Notes: generated from the letters alone by a model not told the origin. DNA of 64,000 nucleotides from Nymphaea colorata (GCF_008831285.2 NC_045147.1:15230854-15294853); one strand, 5' to 3'; shown: positions 12,663-26,376, counted from the first letter of the stretch. A program made the numbers and translations.

Positions 12663-14243
12663 ATGACGGGGTGCTGCGGGTTTAATGTTGTCATCATGGT
12701 AATGGTTTCATCACTCTCCCTGTCTTCTCTGCTGCATAGAGTTCAGGGACTTAACCTCGGCTTTCAGGACTCTGCTCTGCAAGTTTATTCAAATGCAGTA
12801 AGTAGTGTAAACGGAGACCCGTTTCTTTCTTTTTTTCGGTTTGTTCCTCGAATGGTGAGAAAGCTTGCAAGTGATGGCTTAATGGGGCCTCCATTTTCTG
12901 GGCGCAAGCCATTGAGCGACTGCCTTCATTTGCGAAGGCATCCATTATATGAAAACCATCCGTGACCAAGAGGGATTTGATCCCGTGTAAACTGGGATTC
13001 CACCACCTCACTGGTATCGCCTTCAAATTTGATCATGTCTTCTTGCTCTCGTTCTTCGAAAAGATATCAATTTTAGGCTTAAGTTTGGACGCTCCGACAA
13101 GGTTTTGAGAGGCCTTGAGCTCAGGGCATGTTGATTTGGATCATGTAAATGTGGTCTTTTGGTGTTGAACCTTCAGTTTTGATTCCTTTTTATCTTTTTG
13201 TTTTTCCTCTTTCCTTCTCCATGTTCTACAGCATACAGGTTGTAGCAGGACGTGCCACTCAGAGTTCTGCTCTGGTACTTCTATTGCCTTAATGTTCTCC
13301 TATCTTAATTCATTTTCTGTTCCTTGAAATCGATTCTGCTAATGGCTTCTTCGGGCTCCTATAAGCAGTCGCCTTTGCTGTTCTTTGAAATTCATCTGGT
13401 TAATGGTGGTTTTGGCCCCTGGCCCTTTTTTGGATTCATTGGAGCCTCCTTTTATTTGAATGGTGGTTTTTGCAGTACCACCATTCTTGAGATATGGCAA
13501 GTATTGCGGGATTATGTACACTGGCTGTGCTGGAGAGCGACCATGTGATAGCCTAGATGCCTGCTGTCAGAAGCATGACGCTTGCGTTGAGGCTAAGAAC
13601 AGTAAGTGAAGCTTTTTCCCCTTCTTCTACTTTTGAATAGAATAGTCTAGCACGCATCGGCATCATGTTAATCTTGAGCAAGGTCACGAACTCAATGTTT
13701 TTATGGTTTTATGACCATGGTTGCCATGAAATTGGTTTTGAAATCTGAAATTTGATTAGGAGTTCAGGAACTGGTAGTTCATGAGATTTGAAGTTTTAAC
13801 AGGTGTATTAGATATTTGGTCAGCTTAACTAATGCAAGAGGTCAGTGGTCTTCAGAGCCGAATTTTCAGCAGTAGTTCAGGAGCTGAGCCTTTCTGACAA
13901 TTTTCATCGGGTGTTTAGGAACATGGTTGAAGTTAACTATACAAGAACTAGGCATAACTTGCTTTCCAATATAAAAAAGTTCACCCCTTTCGGCGAACGC
14001 CATTGCCTTTTGAGCTGTGTCCTTATCATCATTATTTGCTCGTTATCTTCCTGATCTTCTTATATCATAATAGATTACCTTGATCTGGAGTGCAATGAGG
14101 AATTGCTGCAATGTGTTGCAACGGCTCGCGACTCTGGAGCAGAAGCCTTCAGGGGAAGCACATGTCTTCTAGCCGAAGTTGCTGATGTTATCTCTGCAGT
14201 CATTCAAGCAGCACTGATAGCCGGAGGCGTAATACATCATTAG
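12663..14243 (+). CDS. Secretory phospholipase A2 (plant low-MW sPLA2), 4 exons
   Basis: Ca2+-dependent enzyme that hydrolyses the sn-2 ester of phospholipids to release a lysophospholipid and a free fatty acid; it acts in the apoplast or secretory system. Exons are 12663-12797, 13232-13274, 13476-13601 and 14074-14243, all GT-AG with frame preserved, giving 157 aa. Residues 1 to about 29 form a signal peptide. The Ca2+ loop YGKYCGIMYTGCAGERPCD spans residues 66-84. The active site DACCQKHDAC holds His93 and Asp94. The mature part has 12 cysteines (49, 53, 58, 70, 77, 83, 89, 90, 96 and three in exon 4), the plant sPLA2 pattern. It ends GGVIHH without a KDEL-like signal. Assignment to the alpha, beta, gamma or delta isoform is not certain. 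Confidence 0.92.
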
Positions 14244-16054
14244 TATTACATTACGGATGACTTAAATTAGTTTTACATCAAACTATCAAATGTACGTGAG
14301 CATTACCACTTAGGCCAAGGACAGGCTGCGCTTAGTGTAGTCTCAATTCCTTAATGACAATTGTGGAAGAATCTTCCTTCTAATGACGTTCTCAATTTAA
14401 AAAAGGATGCGTTTCAGCGAACGAAATAATGGTGTTTGTGTTCACACTCTTGTGGCATCTTGATGGCATCAATTCTGTTCTGTACATGCATTATTTATTT
14501 GATTGTAGTTAGAAGATTGCTTCTTTTGATAGAGACTACAGAATGAAAAGGATTTCAATGGGATTATCTTGTGGGGAATGAATCATTGAAATTTTCCTCC
14601 ACAAGAGAGTCTTGCTTCACCAGATGACATTAAATAATGAAACACGAGGAATAAAGAACGGGAAGACATCACAAGAAGCCAACGGCTGCCCCAGACCACG
14701 TGGTTACCATCCTTATTCTGAATCTGAATGATCTTGGTCTGGTAATGATCTTGGTCAGATTGAGCTGTGACGACACTTTTTCTCCAACACGCAAATCCAA
14801 GGATCTTCTTTGTTTTCTTTTCCTTTTTTCACTTTCGCCTCTTGAAGTTGATGAACATTATTATTAGAATTAAATCGTTTCCGTTTCTGAAATTTCTACG
14901 CGTGGGACCTGTCGTTGTTACATCTCATATCAGGGACTACTTCATTTGCACTTGGCATCATTTGAAAGTAACTAAAACAGAAATGAGATTGGAAAAATCA
15001 GCCAACAATATTACGGATGAGGTTTGTTCGGCTTCTTGGACAAGTTCTGGTAAAAATTATGATAACAGTGGAAAATCAAATGCTTTGACTCATTGCCGCC
15101 CTCTCAGTGGACATTCATAGATTTTGATGAAGAAAAACACAGCTTTAAGGCCTTTAATTTTGTTTAACGAGACGGTTTAAACTTTAAAGGCAAACTCATG
15201 CACTACCATCTGACAGCAACATTTCAAATTCCCCAACAAAATCGTAAAAAAAGTTTAAACGCTATGAAGTTTCTGCTGATCGTTTATTAGACCCACATAT
15301 AATTCTATCTAACACACAAAAACTACCTTCGTGGAAGAAGAAAAGGAAAAGATTTGCAGCATTAATTTTCAGAGGCCAAATGTCAATCGTAAAAACAAAT
15401 ATTAGAGGTTTGAGAACCCTTCAAGAATGTAACTTGGCAGCACTCGTATGATCTACTCTTAACCTCAAAATCCAGAAACTAGAGGCCTTCCATGGAACTT
15501 CCTAGTTCCAATTGTATTTTGGTGGTCTAAAATTATAAATCAATGTCAATGTTATCGGTTCAAAAGCTGAACCGCTTTCCAAAAAGGCAGAAGTTCCCTC
15601 TGCAATAGTCCTGAATCTCTGTGAGAATATTGGCTTGCATTTTTTAATGCAAAGATTTTGAAAACGAAATAAAAAACAAAGAAAAAAAGGTATTCAAAGC
15701 ATGGAATCTGCAGAAAGAAAGGATGTGCAGGGTCCAATCAAAATTTTAAAATATGCATGTGATACTTGAACATCACCATATTTAATAAATATTAAAATGA
15801 CCAAATAATTAGAAAAAGGGAAAAAGAAACAGATTTTGTTTGCAGGAAATCAGTTATCTGCCCACTCCATAAGAAATGGCCTGTTCTTATTTTCACATCT
15901 GAAACGTTTGTTTTCGTTAGCATTCAAACCAAGCGCAGAGCCAATCCTAAATCATAAATGGATTCATGTGATTATTAATCACAAAAGGAAACAAATGGCG
16001 GTGTTTCATGTCACGCAGGAATTGGGATGATCTTCTAACGAGTTTTTGGGACTT

Positions 16055-16229
16055 TTTTGTTTAGGTGGCACAATCAAAACCTGGTTTTTGAATAACTTAA
16101 AAGGGGTACAGGTTCTTTACTCCCTTTTACAAAATCAAGTTTCATCAAAACTGAATGGCACCAAAACATTCCAAAAATCTGGTTTTAGAGGCAGAATCTG
16201 GTTTTTGGTGTCATCAAACACCCTTAAAA
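16055..16229. mobile_element. MITE-like TIR element
   Basis: The left end, TTTGTTTAGGTGGCACAATC, is echoed in inverse orientation by the right end (GGTTTTTGGTGTCATCAAAC). These form imperfect terminal inverted repeats around about 110 bp that contain several CTGGTTTT-type words. No coding capacity or clear target duplication is seen. Confidence 0.4.
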
Positions 16230-17650
16230 GAATGGCAGAAAGGTGCTCGCCATCTATCCTCCCCTTTGGCTGGATCCTGCTGAGCAACTTGCAGAACTTT
16301 TCTTTATCTTCATATTTTAAGATGAGCATGAGGTTAACTATCCACTACTTGGATGAAGTCCGAAAGCTTTACCCACCATTTCCCCTAACCCCGGTTGGGC
16401 AGTGAGCTGCCTTCAACTCCACAAAACATACCCTACCTTTTGTGCCTTAAGAAAATAACACCCACAGGAATTAAAGCGGGGAGACGTTGCTTACATGTCC
16501 TTCCACACTGACCAGCTATACCATTACAATTGAATTTCAGACGTTTTTTCTTTTTCTTTTCCCTAATTCTAGCCATAGATGCCACGCTTGATACCTAATA
16601 AAAGTAAAAGTAAATGGTTAGGTTACTCTATTTCATATATGTAGATAAGATTTTGTAACTTGTAGGAGTTGAATATCGAAGCATTTTTAAATAGCTGCCA
16701 AACCTTTTCATCTAGCTCATTGGCACACCAAAAACTTGTAGGGTATTCGTTTTCCACCAAAAAGTTTCTACGTGGAATAGGCAAATGTCAATAAATGTGG
16801 TAGGCAGGGAGCGTCTGAATTTGGAAAAGAACTTTCTCATAACCGATGAAAAAACATCTCGTTTTTGGGATTAATATTGTAGCGAGAAAAAACTTTACCA
16901 TGTTTGCATGTAGGACATGAGCTTTTCCAAAGGAAGATTCCTTCCTGCACTCAAGCTGCCGCTCGTCCTAATCATATTTGGCTTCGAATTTCAAGTGAAC
17001 TGCGCCATAAGATTCATCCTCCATACCTAATTTCAAGTTTTCACTGAGGTACCACGAAGGTGCTGATTTCCCAAGAGCGTTGCACGCCATTAGCGATGCA
17101 AAGGCCGCGTTTGTTCTTCCCGTTGTTGGGACACCATGTACAACTACAAAGGCGTCCCTGGAATAGGGAAATCAGACGTCCTCTCAAAAGCCTGACCATA
17201 GCTCCGAAAATGAGGTACACGTGACTATGCTTTCGACTTGTAGGATTAATTTTTTTGGGGAGAGGAAAGTTAGAAAAACCCCTAACTCAAACAACCAATG
17301 CTTCATCAGCTTTAGCAAGTGCTGATTAAGTTACACATCTTCCAAAAACTTGGCCCCCTCTTGAAAAATATCTTCTTGCGCCTCTCTCCGAGATGATAAG
17401 CAAATCCTTCAACCAGGAAGGACTACAGCAGTGAAGCAGCTTTTTTCTGACAGATTATCCAGAAGCTCTCATACTGCAACTCTTAGATGGTGGCCCCAAG
17501 TCTAAAAATATCTGCAGGAAATGGAACTCAGTTTACGTCCTGATCAGTTTAAGAATTGTTAGTTCAAGAAAGATGCTTGATTAAACTAACACCATTTGTT
17601 AATAGACAAAACAGGGCTGCGCATTACACAGCTCCCTCTTGTTCGTCTTA

Positions 17651-17740
17651 CCCACCTTCTTTACAAGTCACCTTGTTTTGTTATTTATCCATCAACCCAC
17701 CTTCTTTACAAGTCACCTTGTTTTGTTATTTATCCATCAA
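17651..17740. repeat. Perfect 45-bp tandem duplication
   Basis: Two identical adjacent 45-bp copies start with CCCACCTTCTTTACAAGTCA at 17651 and 17696. The absence of divergence suggests a recent duplication, or an assembly artefact. Confidence 0.9.
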
Positions 17741-20047
17741 CTTGTTTGATGGCTTTTCCCCGCGAACAGTAGCATTTCAGAGCAGATCTTTCTCTGCAGT
17801 AGTTAGTGTTCGTATGTGGCTTTGGCTGCATGTTGCAGTATGGCTTAATGCTTAAGATATTTTCTTCTTTCTCTAGTTTTGGAGTCTCGTGCATCTGTCA
17901 GAAAATATCTTGAATGCTTTAAAGATATTTTATATTGTGATATCTCTGTTGACGCTATCGTCAGCAAAAATCTTCTCCATCTGCGATGCCAAATCACATG
18001 GATCTAGTTGTTAGGTATACAGATGCAACCAGTACTTTTTATAAAGTCCTATAGTTTGAACTAGCACAGAAAGATCAAGTAAAATATGAGATAAAGTTGG
18101 TATATTTATGTTGCAATCATTGTGTTCTGAAAATCATTTATGTCTTAAGCAACATGATAAGTAGAAAAAGGACTGTGTATTTCCACAAAGATAAAAAGAT
18201 GAAGAGGAACTCAAAATTTTAGCGGCTAGGCCATCTTGGTCTACATCATGGAAACGGAGGCAGCATTTGGACATTTTTTAATATACTAGCATAATAATAG
18301 CATCATCAGTGGAGGATCTCACGAAGCGGGAGTTACCCAGAAAAAATTCAGGAATGCACATTCTTCATCCCCATCCACCCCCTGTTTATTATCCACTGCA
18401 GGTAGTCTCTTTTTTGGGCAACTTATCCCTTATCTGTCTTATCCATCATCCCATATTTATTCTTTGCAATATTATGTATAGAATTCCCTTATATCTTGCA
18501 GAATTGGCTCCTAGCTAGCCTTATTGGTAAACACGGGCTCGAAAGCCAAACCCTATACATGGTTCCAGTTTATAGTTTCTTTCATTCATGAGATGTTCGT
18601 GTACTGGTCAATATCATGAGTGTCACAATTGAATGGGAGCAGTTGTGAAGCTGCTCATTTTCTCACCTGCAGGCTGCAACGCCCTTACTCTTTTGATTTC
18701 AATCTGATTTTGTGTCCTCAACTAAGATGACCCTGTACAAACGATACTATCTCTTTTTAAGATTCACAATTGTTCCTTTGATTGAGAAACAAATTTTTAT
18801 AAATATAGCCTTAAAACTGGTTCTTAACAAAAAAAGAAGTTGCAGACGTTCTACGCCATCAAGTAGATTGAGCTGCTGGAGATGGCAGATATGAGCTATA
18901 ATGCGAGGAAATTAGTTATCTCTTTGTCATGTCTTGTTTCTTAGATTTCAAGCACCACTGTGGGATTTCTCTTTTTCTCGGACCGGGCCAGACATCTGGG
19001 GACCATGGGGTTTATGAGTAGCACCAAGTAGGTTTGCTTAAATCTGTCAAATTCAGCGAGGCATAGTTGCCCAAGAAAATATTATGAGCTCTTGAGCACC
19101 CATTTATAAACTCTTAGTCATGTAAGGCGAAATCTGACTCAAATGCTGCCTTACTGCCATTGAGGTTAGCATCACAAAGCAAAGAAGAGAATAAGATTTT
19201 TCGAGGTTTTAGATCATCTGACCAAAAACTTCATGCCTTATAGAGCCAAATCCTTACAGCACCTGTGCTTCCTTCCCAGCTCCGTGTGGTATTCATGCAA
19301 TGTGAAGAAACCATATATATTCAGGGGAATGTGAGATGTCCTTGACCAACTAGATGAGTTTCATGCAAAAAAGGTGGCCTTCAGTGATCATGACCCAATC
19401 AAAACTGAGGCTGGATAGCAGATTGAATGGCAAATCTTAATGTGCCTCCTAACCTACTTAGATTCAATGCTCTACGAAACGGTTACCACCAAGGCATAAA
19501 GAAGTAAAAGTCTCTGTTTTATATGGTCATTAAAGATTTTCAAATTATTGAGGGTGAGGCAATTTTGAAAGTTTGAGATATTAAAATCCTCCTCTTTAAG
19601 ATATTCAACCTTAACTTTTAGAATCAAACTTGTCTCTGATTTTAACTAATGCTCCAAACCTTGAAGTATTCGATCTAGCAAATTTCAAGTTACCTCATTG
19701 TCTTCTCTGGCTGAACTCCTACATTGCATGACCTGCAGAGAACAGCACCCATACAGAGAATTGTGGCTCTGGAAGGGAGATCGAGGAACCAAAGAGCATG
19801 ATGAGGTCATTATCATCGCATAGATGACAGAAATGTAAGTTTGCAAGCTAAGGCAACCATGAGAGATTGGTTGGTTCTACTCTTCAAGAAAATGAGGGGA
19901 AATTGTTGGAAACTGATGCAATGACCTTCATAATAACTAGGAATGAAGTAGAATTTCAGGTTTAGGAGAGGGACCGACTTCATAGAACGGCATTTCCTAT
20001 ATTTGCCTCTAATGAGTTTGGCTCAAGAAGATTCAATAACGAAAGGC

Positions 20048-20050
<3 letters not shown>

Positions 20051-20110
<60 letters not shown>
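20051..20110. repeat. (TA)30 microsatellite
   Basis: An uninterrupted TA dinucleotide run of 60 bp. Confidence 0.95.
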
Positions 20111-20112
<2 letters not shown>

Positions 20113-20544
20113 TATATGGAAAATTTGACTGTGTGCTAGAAGTGCTAGAAAGTAGCCTTTGATTCCCTTTTGCGTATGAGTCATGCAAAACTGTAATGAA
20201 GTCCTGTTGACATCCTTTTACGAAATAAATATGGTTTTTAGAGGCACTGCAAAGAGTGAGTTGATGTTATTTATGAAGAGAGCACCATCTTGGACTAAGC
20301 GACTATTTATGGAGGTGTAAGCTTAGGAGTTGAAGCATAACCCACCTGAAACGGTTAGCTATTTTCTTCTATGGCACAATTTTATAAAAGTGGAGCAGAT
20401 GGGCGTGAAGAGATGAACATGCATGGAATTTAGGCATTTGGCCATCAGCATTCAGTGATAATTATTTAATTAATTCCTCGAACATAATCTCATTAGCTAA
20501 TGCGCGTAGTACTGTTGCTTAATAATACTTCACTCATATTCATA

Positions 20545-20610
20545 CTTCATCCCCATGAAAATCATGTGCAAGGACTTCATCCCCTTGAAAATCATGTGCA
20601 AGGACTTCAT
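20545..20610. repeat. 30-bp tandem duplication
   Basis: The 30-bp unit beginning CTTCATCCCCATGAAAATCA occurs at 20545-20574 and 20575-20604 with one difference, followed by a partial third copy. Confidence 0.85.
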
Positions 20611-23004
20611 CTTACCTTCAATAAAAACTGAGTTTTCACTGACCGAGCGTCCGTGATAGGCAATCACTAATGTGCCCGACCATCAGAAAAGATCCCCATC
20701 GACGACAGTCGCTGGCGTTAAGTGGCCGTCACCGAATTCATACCACTGATATTGGACACTTTGTTGCTAATGATATTTGGAGTTCCTGTGTACATTTCAC
20801 CATGCGCTAAAGGGATTTGGTATACAACTTTCATTGACTTTCCTAGTGACACCGATGTAGTGTCGGTAAATCTCATTTCTAACGCTTTTACAGCGATGGT
20901 GATTGATCCATCCATTTCTGGCTATACGTAGCGCACCAGTCTCACCTTCCGAAGTTGCAGCCATGCGACAAACATCATCAGGTTTTCTTTCTACTGTAAG
21001 AGCTACGCTTAGGCAGCTACCACTTACAACCTTAAGCTTCTGTGGAAAAGTATGTACACGAATGTATCTATCTCCCTACAAGAAATGTGTAAGTACACTG
21101 CTACAGAGGCAAAAGTAGGATCAATAACTAAAGCCTAACACAAAGCAGGTCCTGGAGTATAACTCATCCATTCTTTTTGAAGAGGAAGGAATTAGATGTA
21201 TCAGTTTCAATTCAAGGCCCTAGCACCTCATTTGATTTGACTAGAAAGTGGTTGCTCTCTGCTCCGCCAGATTCTTCCCCGACGAGCGACTAGGCCCATT
21301 TAATCATAACTGAAATAGCAACTCTTGGAGTTCCATCTGCAAGTCCTTGCTCGTTGAGGCCTCCCAAGAGTGTCTTCCCGTTAGAATTGGACATCCACCA
21401 TCTCTGCGATATGTCTGATTAATATAATTGCTTTGACCCCTAAATTGGGTAATCATGGCGTCGATTCCTGAAGGTGATTCATCATTGTGAATGGCAGAGC
21501 TAAGCTCAAATGCCCTCCTATGTGATACGGGCACACACAAATCTCGTAGAGGATGGTTTGTGAAACCTCGAAAGTTAAGTAGTCAAGGAAAAGGTGCGAG
21601 CTTTTTGTAATACTTTCTAAGATTTATTTCGATGGAGCTTAGTGTCACGGGCCGACTTTTTTAAGTCTTGTTCGTCCCGCGCGGCGCCGAAGGTTTTCCC
21701 AAAGCCTTCGGCCAGTCGACCGGCAACATTTACAAACATTCACTTAATTTAGTACTTCGTCGCACACAATTCGCAAAGGGTTCTAATGTCAGTAAGGGGA
21801 AACTGAAACTGGTCCTCAAATGACAAAATATAGGGAGAGTCAGTCTTTTCAAAGTAGTTTTTCTTTTTCATTTGGGTAAGTAGTAGTTCCGTTTAACTTG
21901 TAATTTAACAGCTGTTGTGATTAGTGTGGTTTTTGGCTGATCTTCAAAAATGAACCAGTTTCTTCCTAAGAAATAAACCAAAGGGAACTAAGCAAGAAAA
22001 AAATATTCATTCTCTACCAACAAGCACAAAATTGAAAGAGAAAAATTATTTTCGATATCCAATTCAGTGTTGCAAAAGGCATCTATATGGGCCAATCCGT
22101 TACAAGGCCAACGTAAGTTTATACTCTTTCTTTTATTTAACATATTTTAAATTTTGGCTCTCATTTATAATTTCCACACATGCGGAGGTCGTCTTCTGAA
22201 AATAACTTAAAATCTAGGGGACTCCATCAATTTCTTTTTGAAAATTAGTTAGCCCATCTGTCAGTAAAAAAAAAATGAACTTTCCTTTTTTCATGTAATG
22301 CATATGAGATATGAAGAGAAAGGCACTAGTAACATGACCAACTGCCCATAAAAGCAACTAGACCAGCCCTCTTGTCAGCCATCTTTGCAGCCTCAGATTG
22401 CGTTCTTATGCTCACTGAACTAATCTACAAGTCCTCTGGGATTCAAAAGTATTTTTTTAAATGCTTGAACATGACTTTATTTAAGATGATGTAAAATTTT
22501 GTTAAAAGCGAGTCTTGAGAATATAACAAAGTTGGGTCTTAGAGAATTTTTACTTGACAGCGTTCACATTCTTCTCTTACCATTAAATTAAATCAAGACT
22601 AAAAAAATTAACTGTTTTTTTAATATCTTTAAAGTAACAATTAATTGATCTTATAATAACTTGTTTTAGCATACTAAGCAGCAAGACAGTCCACTTCATC
22701 AAGAAAATTAGGTTTAAAACTTTTTCTTAGGTTTAAAACTTATTGTCACGTTTGACTGTGTTAAATTGTAATAGGTTTCGAAACAAGCTTTGTAAATTTT
22801 ATGGGTGGTGGAGACAAAGAAAAAAACATTGGCAAAAATATTCGTGTGTTCCCAAGAGAGAGAAGGAGAGAGGTCAGCGAGTGGGGGCAAAAGTTCGTCA
22901 AAGAGGGCTTTGTTTAATGCCTTTGGAATTCAATTTGTGGATGCAACCGAGCAAGGCTTCTTAAGCACCGTCAACGATGAGATCGGACGGTCGATATGCC
23001 TCGA

Positions 23005-23061
23005 CCGTTAAGTCTCTCTTCACGCTTCTCTGTTGCCTCTGGTGGGCTACTATCCGTTGGA
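23005..23061 (+). promoter_or_regulatory. Candidate MSA elements upstream of CYCB2
   Basis: CCGTTGGA at 23054-23061 is the reverse complement of TCCAACGG, the mitosis-specific activator (MSA) motif bound by three-repeat MYB (MYB3R) factors. A second core, CCGTT, lies at 23005-23009. Both are within 300 bp of the cyclin start codon, where MSA elements direct G2/M expression in known plant B-type cyclin genes. The motifs are seen; function is inferred. Confidence 0.6.
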
Positions 23062-23302
23062 ACATCCTTCAATTTCTCTCTCTCGCTCTGGAAACCTTCC
23101 CTTCCTTCTCGAAAACCCCCCTCCCCTTCTATTTCTGATATACCAATTCGCCTCCTTTTCTCGCGCTCTTGCTTCCTCTTCTCCACCTTTCCATGGTGAT
23201 CAGGAATAGCTCTCTCCTTATGTCTTTCTGAGACCCTCTTGACTAAGTTTCTCTCTCCTTTTCCTTCTCAAAGGAGTAAAAATAAAAGAAAAAGGACACG
23301 GA

Positions 23303-25779
23303 ATGGCGAGAGCGGGCAGACGGAGCGCGTTGGGAGATATCGGAAACCTTGTTGACGGTCGCTGTTATAGCTCATCAAACCTTAAAGATCCCGACCGGCT
23401 TCCTCCTCAGTACGTACTTTCTTTTCTTGTTGTTTCTGCTTCACTTCTGCAGGTTATTTCTGCCAGTTTTTCCTTTCTGGTGTTACACGAAAATAAAAGA
23501 ATTTTGTTGAACAGAGATCCTACGAAGAGTTTCATCCCTCATGATCGACCAATCACGAGGTGACAAACCCAATTCTTGGTTGGTGTTTTCTGGACTATGT
23601 AAGATTTGAATGATCTGCTCGGTTTTAACAGACTATCGTCCTTTTCTCTGGCTGCAGACAGTATGGTGCTATTCTTGCCAAAACACAGTTAGTTGCACAG
23701 GTTTACTGATTATTCACAATGTTGCGTTACCTTTATCTTCAACATTATGGTCTTTAGTTTCTTTTCTCTGTAACCGAGTTTTGGGAAGCCGGCTTTACAG
23801 AACACTGGCAAAGAGAATGATGGGAATATCCGGTGGAAAGCTAAACAATCGCGAACCTCGTCACCCGAGAAAAAAGAGACACAGAATCGAGCAGCCTACG
23901 TGCAGATTGACGTTTCCATGGATGAAAAAGAAGAGGACGGCTCGGAACAGAGTAATATCATGGACTGTGCAACGCCTTCCATCCCTCCACCCTTGTCGGA
24001 GATCGACGAATTTGTATGCCGTCCTCTTTCCATTCCTTTTTTCTCTTGCCTCTGTGAGCTATTTTACATAAACCTGATAGGAGCGGTTGGGACAGGAATC
24101 ATGCGAAATTGAGATGGAAGAAGCTGAATCGCCAACACCTAGAATCGACGAATCTGACGTTGGAAATCCATTGGCTGTTGTTGATTACATCGAGGATATA
24201 CATAATCATTATAGAGCAACTGAGGTATACTTTGAACAGTTAGGAATCTAATTACGAAGATGAAGACTACATGGACATGTCTAATTGATCTTTCGGTCTT
24301 GTTAGATCATGAGCTGCCTTGCAGCAGACTACATGTCGAAGCAAACAGATATCAATCACAGAATGAGAGCTATATTAGTCGATTGGCTGATCGAGGTTTT
24401 GCAATCTGCCACCTTTTTCTTCTGCTACTTTATCTGCATTCATACGGAAGATACTTTCCATCTTATTGTAATGAAGGTGATAAGCTGCTTTATTTTTAGG
24501 TCCACCACAAATTCGACTTGAGGCATGAGACTCTTTTCCTGGCAGTTAATCTGATTGACAGATATCTCTCTGTTGAAAACGTTATGAGAAAATCACTTCA
24601 ACTGGTTGGCATCACAGGGATGCTACTCGCCTGCAAATATGAGGAGGTTTATGTTCCTGCCCTTGAAGATTTTGTGATCATCTCAGACAGAGCTTATTCT
24701 AGAGAGGATGTCTTGAAGATGGTAAGAGAAATCTATAATGATTTTTAAACATGTATTCTTAAATTCTTTTGAAATAATTGACAGTTACGGCTACTGCAGG
24801 AGAGATCAATTCTGAACACTTTACAGTTTAGTTTATCAGTTCCAACACCTTTTGTCTTCATGAGAAGGTTTCTTAAAGCTGCAGAATCTGAGACTAAGGT
24901 ATCCCACACGGAGGGAGAGAGAGAGAGAGGTGCCTATGTATTCTCGCTCCTGCGTCTGTGTTGCCTGTGTCTTAACATTGATTTTGCTGGTGCAGTTGGA
25001 AATGGTGGCGTTTTATTTAATAGAGTTGTGTTTGGTGGAATATCAGATGCTAAAATTTCCACCATCCATGCTATCTGCTGCTGCAATTTATGCAGGAAAA
25101 TCCCTGCTGAAACACTTTCCACTATGGAACAAGACCCTCACTTTTCATTCCACCTATTCGGAGGAGCAGATTCAGTGAGTCTCTGAACTTAATTGTTTTA
25201 GTTGAAAAGCTTTTTCACATCCATATTTTGAGAATGGTTTCCTGCTTAAAAAAAAAACATTGAAGATTGGGACTAGTTGCCTTTTGTTTTGAATCCTTGA
25301 CACCTTTAAAATATTAACACAGGCAGGCTATTGTGCTCATTTTCAGTCCAATCAAATTTATTTTCAATTCTCAAACTTTGAAGGCTTTCTTGGCGGGAAC
25401 CATCTTTGCCATTAGTTCTTAGATATTTTCTGCCTCCTTCGGGTCTCAAATCCTTAGGTCTGAGTTGTTCTAGACAGTTTTCACTGAGCAACGCAAACTC
25501 AAGCTTTGAGATTTGTGATCTGATATGAAAAGATGGAGTCTGTTAATCTAGAATGGGAGGCCACTACTCCAAGTTGTTGAATCATGACACTTGCATCTTT
25601 CTTCTGATTATCCCTTTTGTCTTGATTTTTTTCACCTTCGCAGGGAATGCGCGAAATTGATAGAGGACATACATAGAAATGCGGGTGTCGGAAAGTTAAC
25701 ATCAGTATACAGGAAATACTCTATTTCTAAGTTCAGATGTGTTGCCAAACTCACCGACTCTTTCCTACACCAGTTGTAG
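23303..25779 (+). CDS. B2-type mitotic cyclin, 10 exons
   Basis: Regulatory subunit of CDKA/CDKB at G2/M, destroyed by the APC/C. Exons: 23303-23409, 23515-23559, 23658-23700, 23801-24013, 24096-24224, 24306-24395, 24500-24721, 24800-24898, 24996-25174 and 25644-25779. All borders are GT-AG and the frame is continuous for 420 aa, typical of the family. The N-terminal destruction box is RSALGDIGN (residues 7-15; R-x-x-L-x-x-I-x-N). The cyclin box begins about residue 155 and shows [18 protein letters not shown] and the LLACKYEE segment. The C-terminal cyclin fold includes [14 protein letters not shown] and [16 protein letters not shown], and the protein ends near [12 protein letters not shown]. 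The LIELCLVEY and [16 protein letters not shown] wording favours CYCB2 over CYCB1. The ninth intron (469 bp) is the longest. MSA-like motifs lie upstream. Confidence 0.95.
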
Positions 25780-26003
25780 CTGACTTCACGAACGCTTGAC
25801 GAAGAAGATGATAAAGTGGAACTGTGGATGACTTTTCATGGTTGCTGGTTTTTACATAAGAGACTAATTCTCGGCCAAACTTACTTTCTCAGCAAGTTTG
25901 CATAGTTTTCTATCTGTTTATTAGGTTTGCTCGACGAGCGACATTGATTTGAAAGGGGAGCTGACCTCTTTCTTTGTTCTTTGTTAAGATTATCGCTGCC
26001 ATA

Positions 26004-26009
26004 AATAAA
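26004..26009 (+). terminator. Poly(A) signal of CYCB2
   Basis: AATAAA lies 225 nt after the cyclin stop codon. Confidence 0.45.
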
Positions 26010-26376
26010 ATTCGTTTGATCTTCTGTACGTAGCTTTCTCTCCTTTCTTATGCGTGTTTCTTAGTTTCTCCTTTCTTGTGAATGATGGGCATAAGAATGA
26101 TTCAAAGTTTTCAGTTTCATGGCAAATTGGCAATGATTTCCAGACGTCGAATTCTTATAACCCCACTTCAGCACTTCTTTTATGTTGAAGGTTGTTTCCC
26201 GAAATAATGCATTTCACTATATAGGGAAGGGAAATGATACCTGCAAATGAACTTATTAGATTTCATTTCTCTCCAGGTTTCTGAATTAACCAAACATAAA
26301 CAGAGTCCCGGCTCGGTAAGATTTTATAAAACAGGTCCTTAGGAAGATTGACTCCTGAAATCCAAGCAAGATCAAA

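Larger units (their letters stand above)
14250..22950. other. Long intergenic region, repeats only
   Basis: Over about 8.7 kb I find no gene I can support. The longest open stretches show no family motif, no splice-linked partners and no coding texture. It contains a MITE relic (16055-16229), a 45-bp tandem duplication, a TA microsatellite and a 30-bp duplication. A hairpin-forming GC-rich patch at 21680-21716 has arms GCCGAAGG and CCTTCGGC. Confidence 0.5.

Noticed and set aside
18505..18560. Possible tRNA or SINE boxes (GGCTCGAAAGCC)
   Set aside because: A- and B-box-like words are too close together and no cloverleaf can be formed.
19560..19740. LRR- or F-box-like words (NAPNLEVFDLANFKLP)
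   Set aside because: Only one short stretch reads this way, between in-frame stops and without neighbouring repeats; too little for a pseudogene call.
20718..20931. Overlapping 65- and 69-codon ORFs on both strands
   Set aside because: No recognisable domain, no splice context, and each is the mirror of the other.
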